Position numbers and translations under genes: made by a program. Positions 18,625 through 28,394 of a DNA stretch of 34,611 nucleotides are shown here, in pieces. Source of the stretch: Pseudomonadota bacterium (lineage in GTDB: Bacteria > Pseudomonadota > Alphaproteobacteria > UBA6615). The stretch covers positions 1 to 34,611 of the forward strand of contig JAQCFD010000004.1 of NCBI GenBank assembly GCA_027618305.1, written 5' to 3'. Every line of letters begins with the position of its first letter. The stretch's first letter is position 1. A model generated the notes under the pieces. The model ran no database searches and was not told the origin of the DNA. It worked only from the letters and a program-made list of their open reading frames with translations.

Positions 18625-19836
18625 CTAGTCCCGAAGCACCTTGGCGAGGCGCAGGCGCAGCGCCTGGAGCTTGATGAAACCCTCGGCGTCGCGCTGGTCA
18701 TAGACCTCGTCATCCTCGAAGGTAACATGGTCGAGGGAATAAAGGCTGTTCGGCGATTGCCGGCCGACCACGACCACGTTGCCCTTGTAGAGCTTCAGCC
18801 GGACCGTGCCCGAGACATGCTCCTGGCTCTTGTCGACGAGGGCCTGGAGCATCTCGCGCTCGGGCGAAAACCAGAAGCCGTTATAGACGAGCTTCGCGTA
18901 GCGCGGCATCATCTCGTCCTTGAGGTGGGTGGCCTCCCGGTCGAGGGTGAGCGATTCCATCGCCCGATGCGCGACATGCATGATGGTGCCACCGGGCGTC
19001 TCATAGACACCGCGGGACTTCATGCCGACGAAGCGGTTCTCGACCAGATCGAGCCGGCCGATCCCGTTGGCCCCACCCAGTTCGTTCAATTTGGTGAGCA
19101 GGGACGCGGGGGACAGCTTCTCGCCATCGATCGAGACGGGATCACCCGTCTCGAATCCGACTTCGATATAGGTCGGCGTGTCGGGTGCGGCTTCGGGTGA
19201 TACGGAGCGTGAGTAGAGATATTCCTCGGGCTCGCGCCACGGATCCTCCAGGACCTTGCCCTCGGCCGAGATGTGCAGAAGGTTGGCGTCAACCGAGAAC
19301 GGTGCCTCGCCGCGCTTGTCCTTGGCGATCGGAATCTGGTGCTTCTCGGCGAATTCGATCAGCTTCGTTCGCGACGTCAGGTCCCACTCGCGCCAGGGCG
19401 CGATCACCTTGATGTCGGGGTCGAGCGCGTAATAGCCGAGTTCGAACCGGACCTGGTCATTGCCCTTGCCCGTCGCACCATGGGACACGGCATCGGCGCC
19501 GGTCTCGTGGGCGATCTCGATCTGGCGCTTGGCAATCAGCGGCCGGGCGATCGAGGTGCCGAGCAGATACACGCCCTCATACAGCGCGTTGGCGCGGAAC
19601 ATCGGGAACACATAGTCGCGCACGAACTCCTCGCGCAGATCCTCGATGTAGATTTCCTTGACGCCGAACATCTCGGCCTTGGCCCGGGCCGGCTCGAGTT
19701 CCTCGCCCTGGCCGAGGTCGGCGGTGAAGGTCACCACCTCGCAGTCATAGGTCTCCACCAGCCATTTGAGAATGACCGACGTATCGAGGCCGCCCGAATA
19801 GGCGAGCACAACTTTTTTCACGTCACCTGACGCCAT
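18625..19836 (-). CDS. argG: Argininosuccinate synthase
   Basis: [30 protein letters not shown]..., [14 protein letters not shown]; start at 19836 rather than 19902. Confidence 0.97.
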   Translation of the reverse strand: MASGDVKKVVLAYSGGLDTSVILKWLVETYDCEVVTFTADLGQGEELEPARAKAEMFGVKEIYIEDLREEFVRDYVFPMFRANALYEGVYLLGTSIARPLIAKRQIEIAHETGADAVSHGATGKGNDQVRFELGYYALDPDIKVIAPWREWDLTSRTKLIEFAEKHQIPIAKDKRGEAPFSVDANLLHISAEGKVLEDPWREPEEYLYSRSVSPEAAPDTPTYIEVGFETGDPVSIDGEKLSPASLLTKLNELGGANGIGRLDLVENRFVGMKSRGVYETPGGTIMHVAHRAMESLTLDREATHLKDEMMPRYAKLVYNGFWFSPEREMLQALVDKSQEHVSGTVRLKLYKGNVVVVGRQSPNSLYSLDHVTFEDDEVYDQRDAEGFIKLQALRLRLAKVLRD

Positions 19837-19942
19837 GGCTCTGTTCCGTTTCGCTTCTGCGTAAATCGCGGCGGAGTATAGTCGCGCCGGCCCCGGGAGC
19901 AAGCATTGGGGCGGTCCGCGAAGCCAGGCGATTTTGCGGCGA

Positions 19943-20191
19943 TCAGGTCGGCCAGATAATCCGCATTCCCGCCAGGGCGGCCGCGACCATGGCCAGCCCG
20001 GCCAGCGCCAGCGGCAATCCCGTACCGATCGCCAGCGTCGACATCAGGATACGGATCACACGACCGGTGCGGCTCATCGTCTGCGGTGTGAGGGAGGGTA
20101 TGCGCGATCGGCGTATGGTCGGCAAACCGATCACGGCGAGAGTCCCGCCAAAGATGGCGAGCGCCAGTCCCATTAGAAAATCGTCAATCAT
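19943..20191 (-). CDS. Small hypothetical membrane protein
   Basis: 82-aa ORF with two hydrophobic segments; no recognised family. Confidence 0.5.
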   Translation of the reverse strand: MIDDFLMGLALAIFGGTLAVIGLPTIRRSRIPSLTPQTMSRTGRVIRILMSTLAIGTGLPLALAGLAMVAAALAGMRIIWPT

Positions 20192-20308
20192 GCTCCACCG
20201 ATCCGGCGTTGTTTACGCTCATGGATCTTGGGTGCGCTGTCCTCTTCCCTTGGGGCGTAAGGTAGTGACGCCGGCCCCAACAGACAAGAGCACGAATTCG
20301 CGAGGTCG

Positions 20309-20338
20309 AAAAACCCTGTAATATCTGAATATTAGGGG
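20309..20338 (-). terminator. Rho-independent terminator downstream of rlmN
   Basis: Minus-strand sequence CCCTAATATTCAGATATTACAGGGTTTTT: stem CCCT-AATAT/ATATT-(AC)-AGGG followed by T5, just after the rlmN stop at 20341. Confidence 0.75.
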
Positions 20339-20340
20339 CG

Positions 20341-21474
20341 TTATCCGGCAACAGAGCGGCGCGGGCGCTCGCTCTCGGACTTCAGCTGCCCGCAGGCCGC
20401 CATGATGTCCTCGCCGCGCGGGGTGCGCACCGGCGACGGATAACCGGCCGACCGGACAATCTCGGCGAAGGCTTCGATCCGTTCGTCCGTCGAACGATCA
20501 TAGGGCGCGCCAGGCCAGGGATTGAACGGGATCAGATTGACCTTCGAGGGAATTCCCGCGATCAGGCGCACCAACTCGCGGGCATCCGCATCGGTGTCGT
20601 TGACGTCGCGCAGCATCACATACTCGAAGGTGATACGACGCGAATTGCGCACGCCGGGATAGTCGCGGCATGCGGCCAGCAGTTCGGCGATCGGGTACTT
20701 GCGGTTGATCGGCACAATCTCGTCGCGCAGATCGTCGCGCACCGCGTGCAGGGACACGGCCAGATTGACCCCGAGCTCGGCGCCGCAGCGCTCGATCAGC
20801 GGCACCACGCCCGCGGTCGACAGGGTGATCCGCCGGCGCGAAATCGCGATCCCCGCATCGTCCATGACGATCTTCAGGGCGGCCGACACGTTTTCGAAAT
20901 TATAGAGCGGCTCGCCCATTCCCATCATGACGATATTACTGAGTTCGCGCTCGTAGATGGACGGCCGTTCCACGGTCGGCCATTCGCCCAGATGGTCACG
21001 GGCCAGCATGATCTGTCCGACGATCTCCGCCGGGCCGAGATTGCGCACCAGACGCTGGGTGCCCGTGTGGCAGAAGCGGCAGTTCAGGGTGCAGCCGACC
21101 TGGCTCGACACGCACAATGTGCCGCGGTCGGATTCGGGAATATGCACGCATTCGACCTCGTTGCCGTCATCGAGGCGCAGGAGCCATTTATGGGTCCCGT
21201 CTTTCGAGGCGAGGTCCTGCGAAATCTGCGGCCGGGCGACGACGTAGCGGTCGGCCAGCTTGGCGCGCAGGGTTTTCGACAGGTTGGTCATCTGATCGAA
21301 TTCGGTGGCACCGCGCCCGTAGATCCATTTGAACAGCTGATCCGCCCGAAAGCGCGGCTCGTCGAGGGTCTCGAGAGTCGCCGTCAGTTCAGCCCGATTC
21401 ATCCCGATCAGATTGATCGGGCCGTCGCCGGACGAGGCCTCGGGGGCCGCAAATTGTTCGGATGTGATCGGCAT
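20341..21474 (-). CDS. rlmN: 23S rRNA (adenine(2503)-C(2))-methyltransferase RlmN (radical SAM)
   Basis: [63 protein letters not shown]. Confidence 0.96.
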   Translation of the reverse strand: MPITSEQFAAPEASSGDGPINLIGMNRAELTATLETLDEPRFRADQLFKWIYGRGATEFDQMTNLSKTLRAKLADRYVVARPQISQDLASKDGTHKWLLRLDDGNEVECVHIPESDRGTLCVSSQVGCTLNCRFCHTGTQRLVRNLGPAEIVGQIMLARDHLGEWPTVERPSIYERELSNIVMMGMGEPLYNFENVSAALKIVMDDAGIAISRRRITLSTAGVVPLIERCGAELGVNLAVSLHAVRDDLRDEIVPINRKYPIAELLAACRDYPGVRNSRRITFEYVMLRDVNDTDADARELVRLIAGIPSKVNLIPFNPWPGAPYDRSTDERIEAFAEIVRSAGYPSPVRTPRGEDIMAACGQLKSESERPRRSVAG

Positions 21475-21609
21475 GACGGATCACATAGGCCCGACAGCGG
21501 GCGAACGCAACTGCTTGCGCGCACCATGCTGAGCCAGATCAATGCGCCGGCGGGCCGCCTGCGCAAAATTGCGGTATCGATACCCAAGACCGCTACGCGA
21601 AGGCCCGTT

Positions 21610-21876
21610 ATGAATCACAAACACCGAAAAGTTCTGCATTCCCTGTTCGCCCACCCCGTCAGCGCCAACATCGCGCCGCAGGCCGTCGAATCCGTCATCC
21701 AGGAGTTGGGCGGCACGGTCGAACAGCGCCATGGGGGACGGATCGGCTTTCGGTTGAACGATCACTTCGCCGAATTCCATCATCCCCATCACACACTTGA
21801 TCCCGACGATGTGCGGCGGATTGCGAAGTTTATTCAGGATGCAGGTGTCGATCCCGAGAGCGATTTTCCACTCTAG
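21610..21876 (+). CDS. HicA-like small protein (orphan, no HicB seen)
   Basis: 88 aa; IAPQAVESVIQELGGTVEQRHGGRIGFRLNDHFAEFHHPHHTLDPDDVRRIAKFIQDAGV resembles the HicA dsRBD-like fold pattern. Confidence 0.65.
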   Translation: MNHKHRKVLHSLFAHPVSANIAPQAVESVIQELGGTVEQRHGGRIGFRLNDHFAEFHHPHHTLDPDDVRRIAKFIQDAGVDPESDFPL

Positions 21877-21887
21877 CGCGCAATCTT

Positions 21888-22412
21888 CTAGCGCCCGCAG
21901 GCCTTGTTGATGGCCGCGTAGGCCGCACTCGTTCCCTTGAGGGAATAGGTATCGGTCGTCGGATTGTTCCGGCTGGATGTGCCCTTCACCGTCATGCGCG
22001 CGCCCTTGCGCATCGCGGCCACGAGCGCCTTGTCGTCGGCCTGCTTGTAGGTCCAGGCGCTCTCTTCCTTGGTGAAGAGGGACCAGGAATCACCGCCGAT
22101 GCGCACCTCGACCTCGGACGCCTCCTTGAACGGGTAACCGATATCGACCTGCACCACATCGAACTCTTTCTGGCCCGGCCGGTGCCAGACCAGGAAGAAT
22201 ATCTCGCCGCGCCGCGACTGAAGGCTCGCCGACTGGGGTTTCGAGACCATGTAGCAGAACTGGCTGTTGCCGGTGCCGCGCGTATAAGCGTCCCAGTCGC
22301 CATGCTGACCGATACGCTTGGCCTCCTGCGCATGTCCGGTGGCCGGCGCCAGGACCGCCAGGGCCAACACGGCGGCCACCGCCAAGAAGGAGAATCTGCT
22401 GATTGCAATCAT
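21888..22412 (-). CDS. Invasion-associated locus B (IalB)-family secreted protein
   Basis: Signal peptide ending ATGHAQ; GDWDAYT...CYMVSKPQS...FTKEESAWTYKQADDKALVAAMRKGARMTVKGTSSRNN pattern. Confidence 0.85.
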   Translation of the reverse strand: MIAISRFSFLAVAAVLALAVLAPATGHAQEAKRIGQHGDWDAYTRGTGNSQFCYMVSKPQSASLQSRRGEIFFLVWHRPGQKEFDVVQVDIGYPFKEASEVEVRIGGDSWSLFTKEESAWTYKQADDKALVAAMRKGARMTVKGTSSRNNPTTDTYSLKGTSAAYAAINKACGR

Positions 22413-22490
22413 GCCCCGGCAAATACCAAGCGCCGCCGAGTCTTGCCAAGCCCGGGCCCGATCAACGTCTTGTTATTGTTCGGCCTTTTT

Positions 22491-23039
22491 TCAGTTCTTC
22501 GGACGCCGAAGCACAGGGCCGCCATGCACATGCTCGGGCAGCGTCTCGACCGGGCCGCCCGGCGTCATCGGACGCGGTGGAAAACGACCCAGGGTCAGCA
22601 CCCGGTCATACATGACAATCGCGGCCGCGACGCCAACATTGACGCAGAAACGGGTCGGAATCTTGACCACATGATCGCAGCGTTCGACCAGCGCCGGCGA
22701 CAGCGAGCCCCGTTCCGGACCGAGCACATAGGCGGCCCGGCGCGGGTGGCGGAAACTCGGTAAATCGGCGGATTCCTCGATCAGTTCGATCCCGACCAGG
22801 TCGCAACCGCGCGGCAGCCGGAAATCATCCAGCGCGTCATATTCATGCAACGGCAGCTGCCCGGGTGCATCCGACGTGTCCGTACGCCCGCCCTCGCGCT
22901 TGGCATAGACCGCACCGATCGTGAACACGAAGCTGGCGCCAAACGCATGGGCGGTCCGCATGATCGCACCCACATTCATCGACTTCGAGATCCCCTCGAC
23001 GCCGACACCATAATATCCACGCATTTTTGTATCGCTCAT
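22491..23039 (-). CDS. TrmH (SpoU) family RNA methyltransferase
   Basis: SKSMNVGAIMRTAHAFGASFVF, YVLGPERGSLSPALVERCDHVVKIPT, SPOUT knot motifs. Confidence 0.9.
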   Translation of the reverse strand: MSDTKMRGYYGVGVEGISKSMNVGAIMRTAHAFGASFVFTIGAVYAKREGGRTDTSDAPGQLPLHEYDALDDFRLPRGCDLVGIELIEESADLPSFRHPRRAAYVLGPERGSLSPALVERCDHVVKIPTRFCVNVGVAAAIVMYDRVLTLGRFPPRPMTPGGPVETLPEHVHGGPVLRRPKN

Positions 23040-23113
23040 TGGACCTTACTTGCATGGCCTTCGGGGCCGAGGCAAGTTGGCAACAGCCCCTGACCCGACC
23101 CGGAATATGCCCC

Positions 23114-24169
23114 ATGGACGACGGCGCACACGCCCATGCCTCGAAGGCTGCGGACCATGCAGCCAATCCCGTGCTCGTTGAAGTGCTGCGCGGCAATATG
23201 GTCGAAAGCCGCCACCGCGGCGCGGTCGCCGTGGTGGCGCCCGACGGCTCTGTGGTCCGGTCCTGGGGCGACGTCACCCGGGACGTCTATCCGCGTTCAG
23301 CCATCAAGCCTGTGCAGGCACTCCCCCTGATCGAAACAGGCGCCGCCGACCGATATGGCTTCGCCGAGGCGGAGATCGCGCTCGCCTGCTCCTCGCATCT
23401 GGGCGAGGAACGCCATGTAGAGACCGCGCGTCATATGCTCGAACGCGCCGGCGCCAGCGCGGACGATCTGGAATGCGGCGCGCATGTGCCCGCCGACCCG
23501 AACGCCGCGCACAACCTGATCACGCGCGGCGAGAGCTGCTGCGCACTGCACAACAATTGCTCAGGCAAGCATGCCGGGATGATCGCCACGGCAATGCACA
23601 AGGGGGAGACCCCGGCCGGATACACCGATGTCACCCATCCGGTACAGCAACGCATCCTGGGCGTTTTCGAATCCATGACCGGCTGTGATCTGACCCGCGC
23701 GCCGCGCGGTGTCGATGGCTGTTCTGTGCCGGTCTGGGCCATGCCACTGGGCAACCTGGCACTGGCGATGGCCCGCATGGCCGACCCTTCGGATCAACCC
23801 GATGCGCGGCAGACCGCCGTGGTTCGCATTCGCGGCGCCATGGCGGCCGCGCCGTTCTATGTCCACGGGACCGGCGGATTCGCCACTGACGTGATCACTG
23901 CCGCCGGCCCAAATGTCCTGGTGAAAGGCGGCGCGGAGGGCGTGTGCACCGCGATCCTGCCCGCCCTTGGGCTCGGGGTCGCGCTCAAGGTCGATGACGG
24001 TGCAGGCCGGGCGGCCGAACTGGCTATGCTTCACACATTGGTCGCGATTGACGCGATCGATACGGCCCAACAAGAGGCATTGACCGACCGGCTCAACCCG
24101 GTCCAAACAAGCTGGGCCGGCCATGCGGCCGGCACCATGCGGGTCACCGACGTGTTCGGCGACCAATAG
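23114..24169 (+). CDS. Asparaginase (Rhizobium-type L-asparaginase II family)
   Basis: VEVLRGNMVESRHRGAVAVV, RSAIKPVQALPLIE, CSSHLGEERHVE, NNCSGKHAGM; ATG at 23114 chosen over 23027. Confidence 0.9.
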   Translation: MDDGAHAHASKAADHAANPVLVEVLRGNMVESRHRGAVAVVAPDGSVVRSWGDVTRDVYPRSAIKPVQALPLIETGAADRYGFAEAEIALACSSHLGEERHVETARHMLERAGASADDLECGAHVPADPNAAHNLITRGESCCALHNNCSGKHAGMIATAMHKGETPAGYTDVTHPVQQRILGVFESMTGCDLTRAPRGVDGCSVPVWAMPLGNLALAMARMADPSDQPDARQTAVVRIRGAMAAAPFYVHGTGGFATDVITAAGPNVLVKGGAEGVCTAILPALGLGVALKVDDGAGRAAELAMLHTLVAIDAIDTAQQEALTDRLNPVQTSWAGHAAGTMRVTDVFGDQ

Positions 24170-24187
24170 GACAGGAGACCAATTTTC

Positions 24188-25168
24188 ATGCGCGCCATCG
24201 TCTGCAAGGACTGGGGGGACCCGGACACCCTCGAACTCGGCGAGCTGCCCGAGCCGGCACTCGGGCCGGGCCAGGTGCGCATCCGGATGCGCGCCGCCGG
24301 CGTGAATTTTGCCGATTGCGTCCTCGTGCGGGGGCAGTATCAGGAAAAGCCAGAGCTCCCCTTCGCGCCCGGTCTCGAAGGCGCGGGCGAGATCATGGAG
24401 GTCGGCGACGGCGTCACCGATTTCAAGCCGGGCGACCGGGTAATGGCTCTCGTGTCCGCCGGCGCCTATGCCGAGCAGGTGGTGTGCCAGGCGACCACGG
24501 TGTTTCACACACCCGACGGCATGGACGACATCACGGCCGCGGCCTTTCCCGTCGCCTACGGCACGTCCCACCTCGCGCTGGTCCACCGCGCCAATCTGAA
24601 AGCGGGCGAGACCGTCCTGGTTCTCGGTGCCGGCGGCGGTGTCGGGCTGACGGCGGTCGAATGTGCCAAGGCGTTGGGGGCGACCGTGATCGCCGCCGCG
24701 TCAACGGCGGAGAAACTCGAGCTGGCCGGCGCGCGCGGTGCTGATCATTTGATAAATTATACCGAGGAGGATTTGCGCGGCGCGCTGCGCAAGATCACCG
24801 ACGGGAATGGCGTCGACGTCGTCTACGACCCGGTCGGCGGCGAGTTGGCCCAAACCGCGATGCGTTCGCTCGCCTGGTGCGGCCGTTTGCTGGTGATCGG
24901 CTTCGCCAGCGGCGACGTTCCCGAGTTCCCATCCAACTACCTGCTGGTCAAGAACATCGCGATTGTCGGCGTCTATTGGGGCGCCTACCGGAAGCGCGAA
25001 CCCGAGACCTTTCGTGCCGGCTTCGAAGAGCTCTTCGAATGGTGGGCCGCCGGCAAGCTGCAGCCCCATGTGTCCCAGGTTTTGCCCCTGGCCGACGTGG
25101 CCAAGGCGCTCGCCATGCTCGAGGGTCGGCAGGCCACGGGACGGCTGGTCATCGACATCGATGGCTGA
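24188..25168 (+). CDS. NADPH:quinone oxidoreductase family protein (zinc-independent MDR)
   Basis: GVNFADCVLVRGQYQEKPELPFAPGLEGAGEIMEVG, VLGAGGGVGLTAVECAKALGATVIAAAS. Confidence 0.93.
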   Translation: MRAIVCKDWGDPDTLELGELPEPALGPGQVRIRMRAAGVNFADCVLVRGQYQEKPELPFAPGLEGAGEIMEVGDGVTDFKPGDRVMALVSAGAYAEQVVCQATTVFHTPDGMDDITAAAFPVAYGTSHLALVHRANLKAGETVLVLGAGGGVGLTAVECAKALGATVIAAASTAEKLELAGARGADHLINYTEEDLRGALRKITDGNGVDVVYDPVGGELAQTAMRSLAWCGRLLVIGFASGDVPEFPSNYLLVKNIAIVGVYWGAYRKREPETFRAGFEELFEWWAAGKLQPHVSQVLPLADVAKALAMLEGRQATGRLVIDIDG

Positions 25169-25197
25169 CGCACCGAACCGGCAGACCGGATAGAAGC

Positions 25198-26463
25198 ATG
25201 ACCGACCCCGACAAGACCGCGCGCGACCATCTCGTACAATCCCAGTACGAATCCTACCCCTACCCCGAGCGCAATCCCGACGATGAGAAGAAACGCCTCA
25301 TCGCCGGCTCGCCAAGCAACCTGTTCGAGCTGAATCATTACGTGTTCGGCGGCGCGCGGGATCTGTCGAAACCGTTGAAGGCATTGGTCGCCGGCGGCGG
25401 CACCGGCGACGCCGTCATCATGATCGCCCAGCACATGCACGATGCGGGCGTGCCCGGCGAGGTCGTCCATCTCGATCTCAGCGGTCCCAGCCAGGCCGTC
25501 GCCCAGGCGCGCGCCAGAATACGCGGGCTGGAGAATATTCGTTTCGTGACGGGCTCCCTGCTCGACATCGCCGAGGTGGCCCCCGGCCCGTGGGACTACA
25601 TCGACTGCTGCGGCGTGCTGCACCATCTCGAAGACCCCGACGCCGGCCTGTCCGCATTGGCGGGCCAGCTCGCGCCCGACGGCGGGATCGGGGTCATGGT
25701 CTATGGCGAGTATGGCCGGACCGGCATCTACCATATGCAGGACATGCTGCGTGCGATCGCGCCAAGCGGCGAGATGCCCGACGACGAGCGGGTCGCCATG
25801 GCCAAACGACTGGCCGAAAATCTGCCCCAGACCGCATGGATCGTGCGCAACGGCCTGATCCGCGATCATGTCGGGGGCGGCGATCCGGGGGTCTATGATC
25901 TGTTCCTGCATGCGCGCGACCGGGCCTACACGGTCCCCGACGTCACCGACTTCGTGACCCAGGCCGGGCTGCGCCTGACGAGCTTCATCGAGCCCTACCG
26001 CTATGATCCCGACTGGCTGATCCGGGACCCGCGCATCCTCAAGCGGCTTCGTGACCTGGACCCCATCGCCCGGGCGAGCTTTGCGGAACTGCTCACCGGG
26101 AACCTCAAGAAGCACATCTTCTACGCGGTGCGCGACACCAACCCCGTATCCCTGCCCGGCACCGACGACCCGCGCGCCATTCCCCATCTGCTCAATCAGA
26201 GCGCCGAGGAGGCGGCCCGGACTCTGCCGCCGGGCGGGACGATCACCGTCACATCCGAAGGCCTGAAGACCGACATGCCGGTCCCGGCCCTGTCGCGGCC
26301 GATCGCGGCCCTGTGCGACGGCGGCCATTCACTGGCCGAGATCCACGCCGCGATCCAGGCAAAACGCGCGGACCTCGACTATAACGCGTTCATGCGCCAG
26401 TTCGATGAACTCTACCGGGTGATGAACGCGATCAACCGCATGGTGCTGCGGCTGCCGGTCTGA
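25198..26463 (+). CDS. Class I SAM-dependent methyltransferase with C-terminal extension
   Basis: QYESYPYPERNP N-terminal motif, VAGGGTGDAVI (SAM-binding), DYIDCCGVLHHLEDPDAGLSAL; about 150-aa extra C-terminal region. Confidence 0.88.
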   Translation: MTDPDKTARDHLVQSQYESYPYPERNPDDEKKRLIAGSPSNLFELNHYVFGGARDLSKPLKALVAGGGTGDAVIMIAQHMHDAGVPGEVVHLDLSGPSQAVAQARARIRGLENIRFVTGSLLDIAEVAPGPWDYIDCCGVLHHLEDPDAGLSALAGQLAPDGGIGVMVYGEYGRTGIYHMQDMLRAIAPSGEMPDDERVAMAKRLAENLPQTAWIVRNGLIRDHVGGGDPGVYDLFLHARDRAYTVPDVTDFVTQAGLRLTSFIEPYRYDPDWLIRDPRILKRLRDLDPIARASFAELLTGNLKKHIFYAVRDTNPVSLPGTDDPRAIPHLLNQSAEEAARTLPPGGTITVTSEGLKTDMPVPALSRPIAALCDGGHSLAEIHAAIQAKRADLDYNAFMRQFDELYRVMNAINRMVLRLPV

Positions 26464-26485
26464 AACCGTGAATTCCTGAGCCGGG

Positions 26486-27385
26486 CTAAGTCCTGGCGCG
26501 GCGCCCGACCGCCAGCACCATGCCCAGGGTCGTCACCGCCAAGCCGGCCCAGGCCAGTGTGGTCGGCACTTCATCCAGGAGCACGATCCCGAACAACACC
26601 GCCAATGCCGGCGCCCCGGCGAGCAACACGGCCATCGTCGTGGCAGATAATGCACGCGTGGCCCGGGTGACCAGGATCACCACAATAAAGCTGGCGACAA
26701 CCCCCTGATAAACGGTCTGCAGCGCCACCTCCTGCCAGGGCGGGAAATTGTCGAACTGCAGGAGACCGGAGGGCAGAAACAGCAGCCAGATCGGGATATA
26801 GATCGCCGAACTGATCGTCGGGACGGCGATGAGTACCTGCACGATCGTGACGTTCCACCGGCGCAGGGCCGTCATGTAGAGCGCGAAGCACCCCGCCGCA
26901 CCGATCAGCAGCAGATCGCCGAGCCATTGCCCGGGGGGCGCATCAAGACTGAAGCTGTCACCGCCGATCATGGTACCCCCGACGACGATCAGGAGCATAC
27001 CGCCGATCTGCGACCGCGCCGGCAATTCACGCAGCCAGTAATAACCGATGACCGCGGCGAAGATGGGCATCGCGCCATTCGTCAGAACACCCGCGTGAAC
27101 GACCGGTGCCAATGCCATGCCACCGAACGAGGTCAGTGCGAATGGCACGCCGACACCGAAGGAGAGGACCGCCCCCTTCCAGAGAGGCAGGCCGGCCAGG
27201 CCGCGAGTCAGCAGCAGCGGCAATACGATGATGGCAGCGAACCCAACCCTGATCGCGGCGACATCATAGGGCGTCAGCGCATTGAGCACGCCGAAACGCG
27301 ACGCCACGATCCAGCCGCCCCAGATGAACGGCACCACGAGTCCGCAGCTCAACCCGACCGCAAAGCTGGGTGATCCCGTATTCAT
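26486..27385 (-). CDS. DMT-superfamily (EamA) transporter
   Basis: 10 hydrophobic segments; FGGMALAPVVHAGVLTNGAMPIFAAVIGYYWL; paralogous to the next gene. Confidence 0.9.
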   Translation of the reverse strand: MNTGSPSFAVGLSCGLVVPFIWGGWIVASRFGVLNALTPYDVAAIRVGFAAIIVLPLLLTRGLAGLPLWKGAVLSFGVGVPFALTSFGGMALAPVVHAGVLTNGAMPIFAAVIGYYWLRELPARSQIGGMLLIVVGGTMIGGDSFSLDAPPGQWLGDLLLIGAAGCFALYMTALRRWNVTIVQVLIAVPTISSAIYIPIWLLFLPSGLLQFDNFPPWQEVALQTVYQGVVASFIVVILVTRATRALSATTMAVLLAGAPALAVLFGIVLLDEVPTTLAWAGLAVTTLGMVLAVGRRART

Positions 27386-28293
27386 GGTTTCAGCTTCGCT
27401 GCAGCCGGTGACGCGATCCCCGACAACAGACCCGGGCCGAGGGCGACCAGGATTCCTGCCGTGACAACGACCACGCCGATGATGCTGATGCTGGACGGGA
27501 TTTCACCCAGGGCCGGGATCGCGATGAGCACCGCCACCGCCGGTGCGCCCGACATGATCGCGGCCTGACGCATACCGCCCAGCATGCGCGCGGCATGGGC
27601 GATCATGATCGAGGCGAAGAAGGCCGCGACGATGCCCTGATAGACGCCCTGCAGCGCGATTTCCGGCCAGGGCGTCGCGGCGAGATTGCTCGGCAGGAAG
27701 AGCAGCCAGAACGGGACATAGAGCGCCAGATTGACGCCATTCACGATGATCAGGGACTGCAATGCGGTGATGCCCCAGCCGCGCACCGTGGTGAGGAAGG
27801 TGGCATTGCACGCCGCCGCGCCGAGGAACAGCAAATGCCCGCGCCACTGCCCGGGCAGCCCGTTGGCCAGGGCGTCCCAGCCCGTTGCGGCCACCCCGGC
27901 CACGATCATGAGAATCCCGACGATGCGCCACCCGCCCAACCGATTCTGAAACACAACCCAGCCGAGCAGGGCGGCGAAGACCGGCATGGCGCCGTTGATC
28001 ACGATCCCGCCATGGGCCACCGGGGCAAACGACATGCCGCCAAACAGGAACAGCGCGAATGGCGAGCCCGAGGTCGCGGCAATGACCAGCACTTTCCAGA
28101 GTTCGAGACGCGGCCAGCGCATGCGCAGGATGATCGGCAACGTGCACACGCCCGCAACCCCGAAGCGAAGTCCGGCCATATCATAGACTGTCAGGCTCGA
28201 GGTGGCACCGAACCGCGAGACCACCAGCATCCCCGCGAACAGCAGCATCACGGCAATACCCGCTCCAACACCGAGTAGGGCGTCACGATTCAC
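27382..28293 (-). CDS. DMT-superfamily (EamA) transporter
   Basis: FGGMSFAPVAHGGIVINGAMPVFAALLGWVVF; 4-nt overlap with 26486..27385. Confidence 0.9.
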   Translation of the reverse strand: MNRDALLGVGAGIAVMLLFAGMLVVSRFGATSSLTVYDMAGLRFGVAGVCTLPIILRMRWPRLELWKVLVIAATSGSPFALFLFGGMSFAPVAHGGIVINGAMPVFAALLGWVVFQNRLGGWRIVGILMIVAGVAATGWDALANGLPGQWRGHLLFLGAAACNATFLTTVRGWGITALQSLIIVNGVNLALYVPFWLLFLPSNLAATPWPEIALQGVYQGIVAAFFASIMIAHAARMLGGMRQAAIMSGAPAVAVLIAIPALGEIPSSISIIGVVVVTAGILVALGPGLLSGIASPAAAKLKP

Positions 28294-28311
28294 AGCCGAA
28301 ACCCTTTCAGC

Positions 28312-28350
28312 AAAAAGGCCCCATACGGCAGGTCATGCGGCATGGGGCCT
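28312..28350 (-). terminator. Rho-independent terminator downstream of scoB
   Basis: Minus strand AGGCCCCAT-gccgcatgacctgccgt-ATGGGGCCTTTTT: 9-bp perfect stem (inner GCA/TGC extension) followed by T-tract. Confidence 0.85.
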
Positions 28351-28394
28351 CGTTGATTTCCAAACGCCCTGAACAAGGCGATGATTTCTTGCGA

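Noticed and set aside
21573-21584. Perfect 12-bp palindrome GGTATCGATACC upstream of the HicA-like gene
   Set aside because: A few 12-bp palindromes are expected by chance in a window this size; no second copy or flanking symmetry supports an operator.
22456-22491. Possible plus-strand terminator (GGCCCGA...TTCGGCCTTTTTT)
   Set aside because: Stem is short and bulged, and no plus-strand gene ends upstream; both neighbours are on the minus strand.
24877-26463. 528-aa extended ORF for the methyltransferase
   Set aside because: The first 107 residues are an alternate frame of the upstream quinone reductase; ATG at 25198 fits the family N-terminus.
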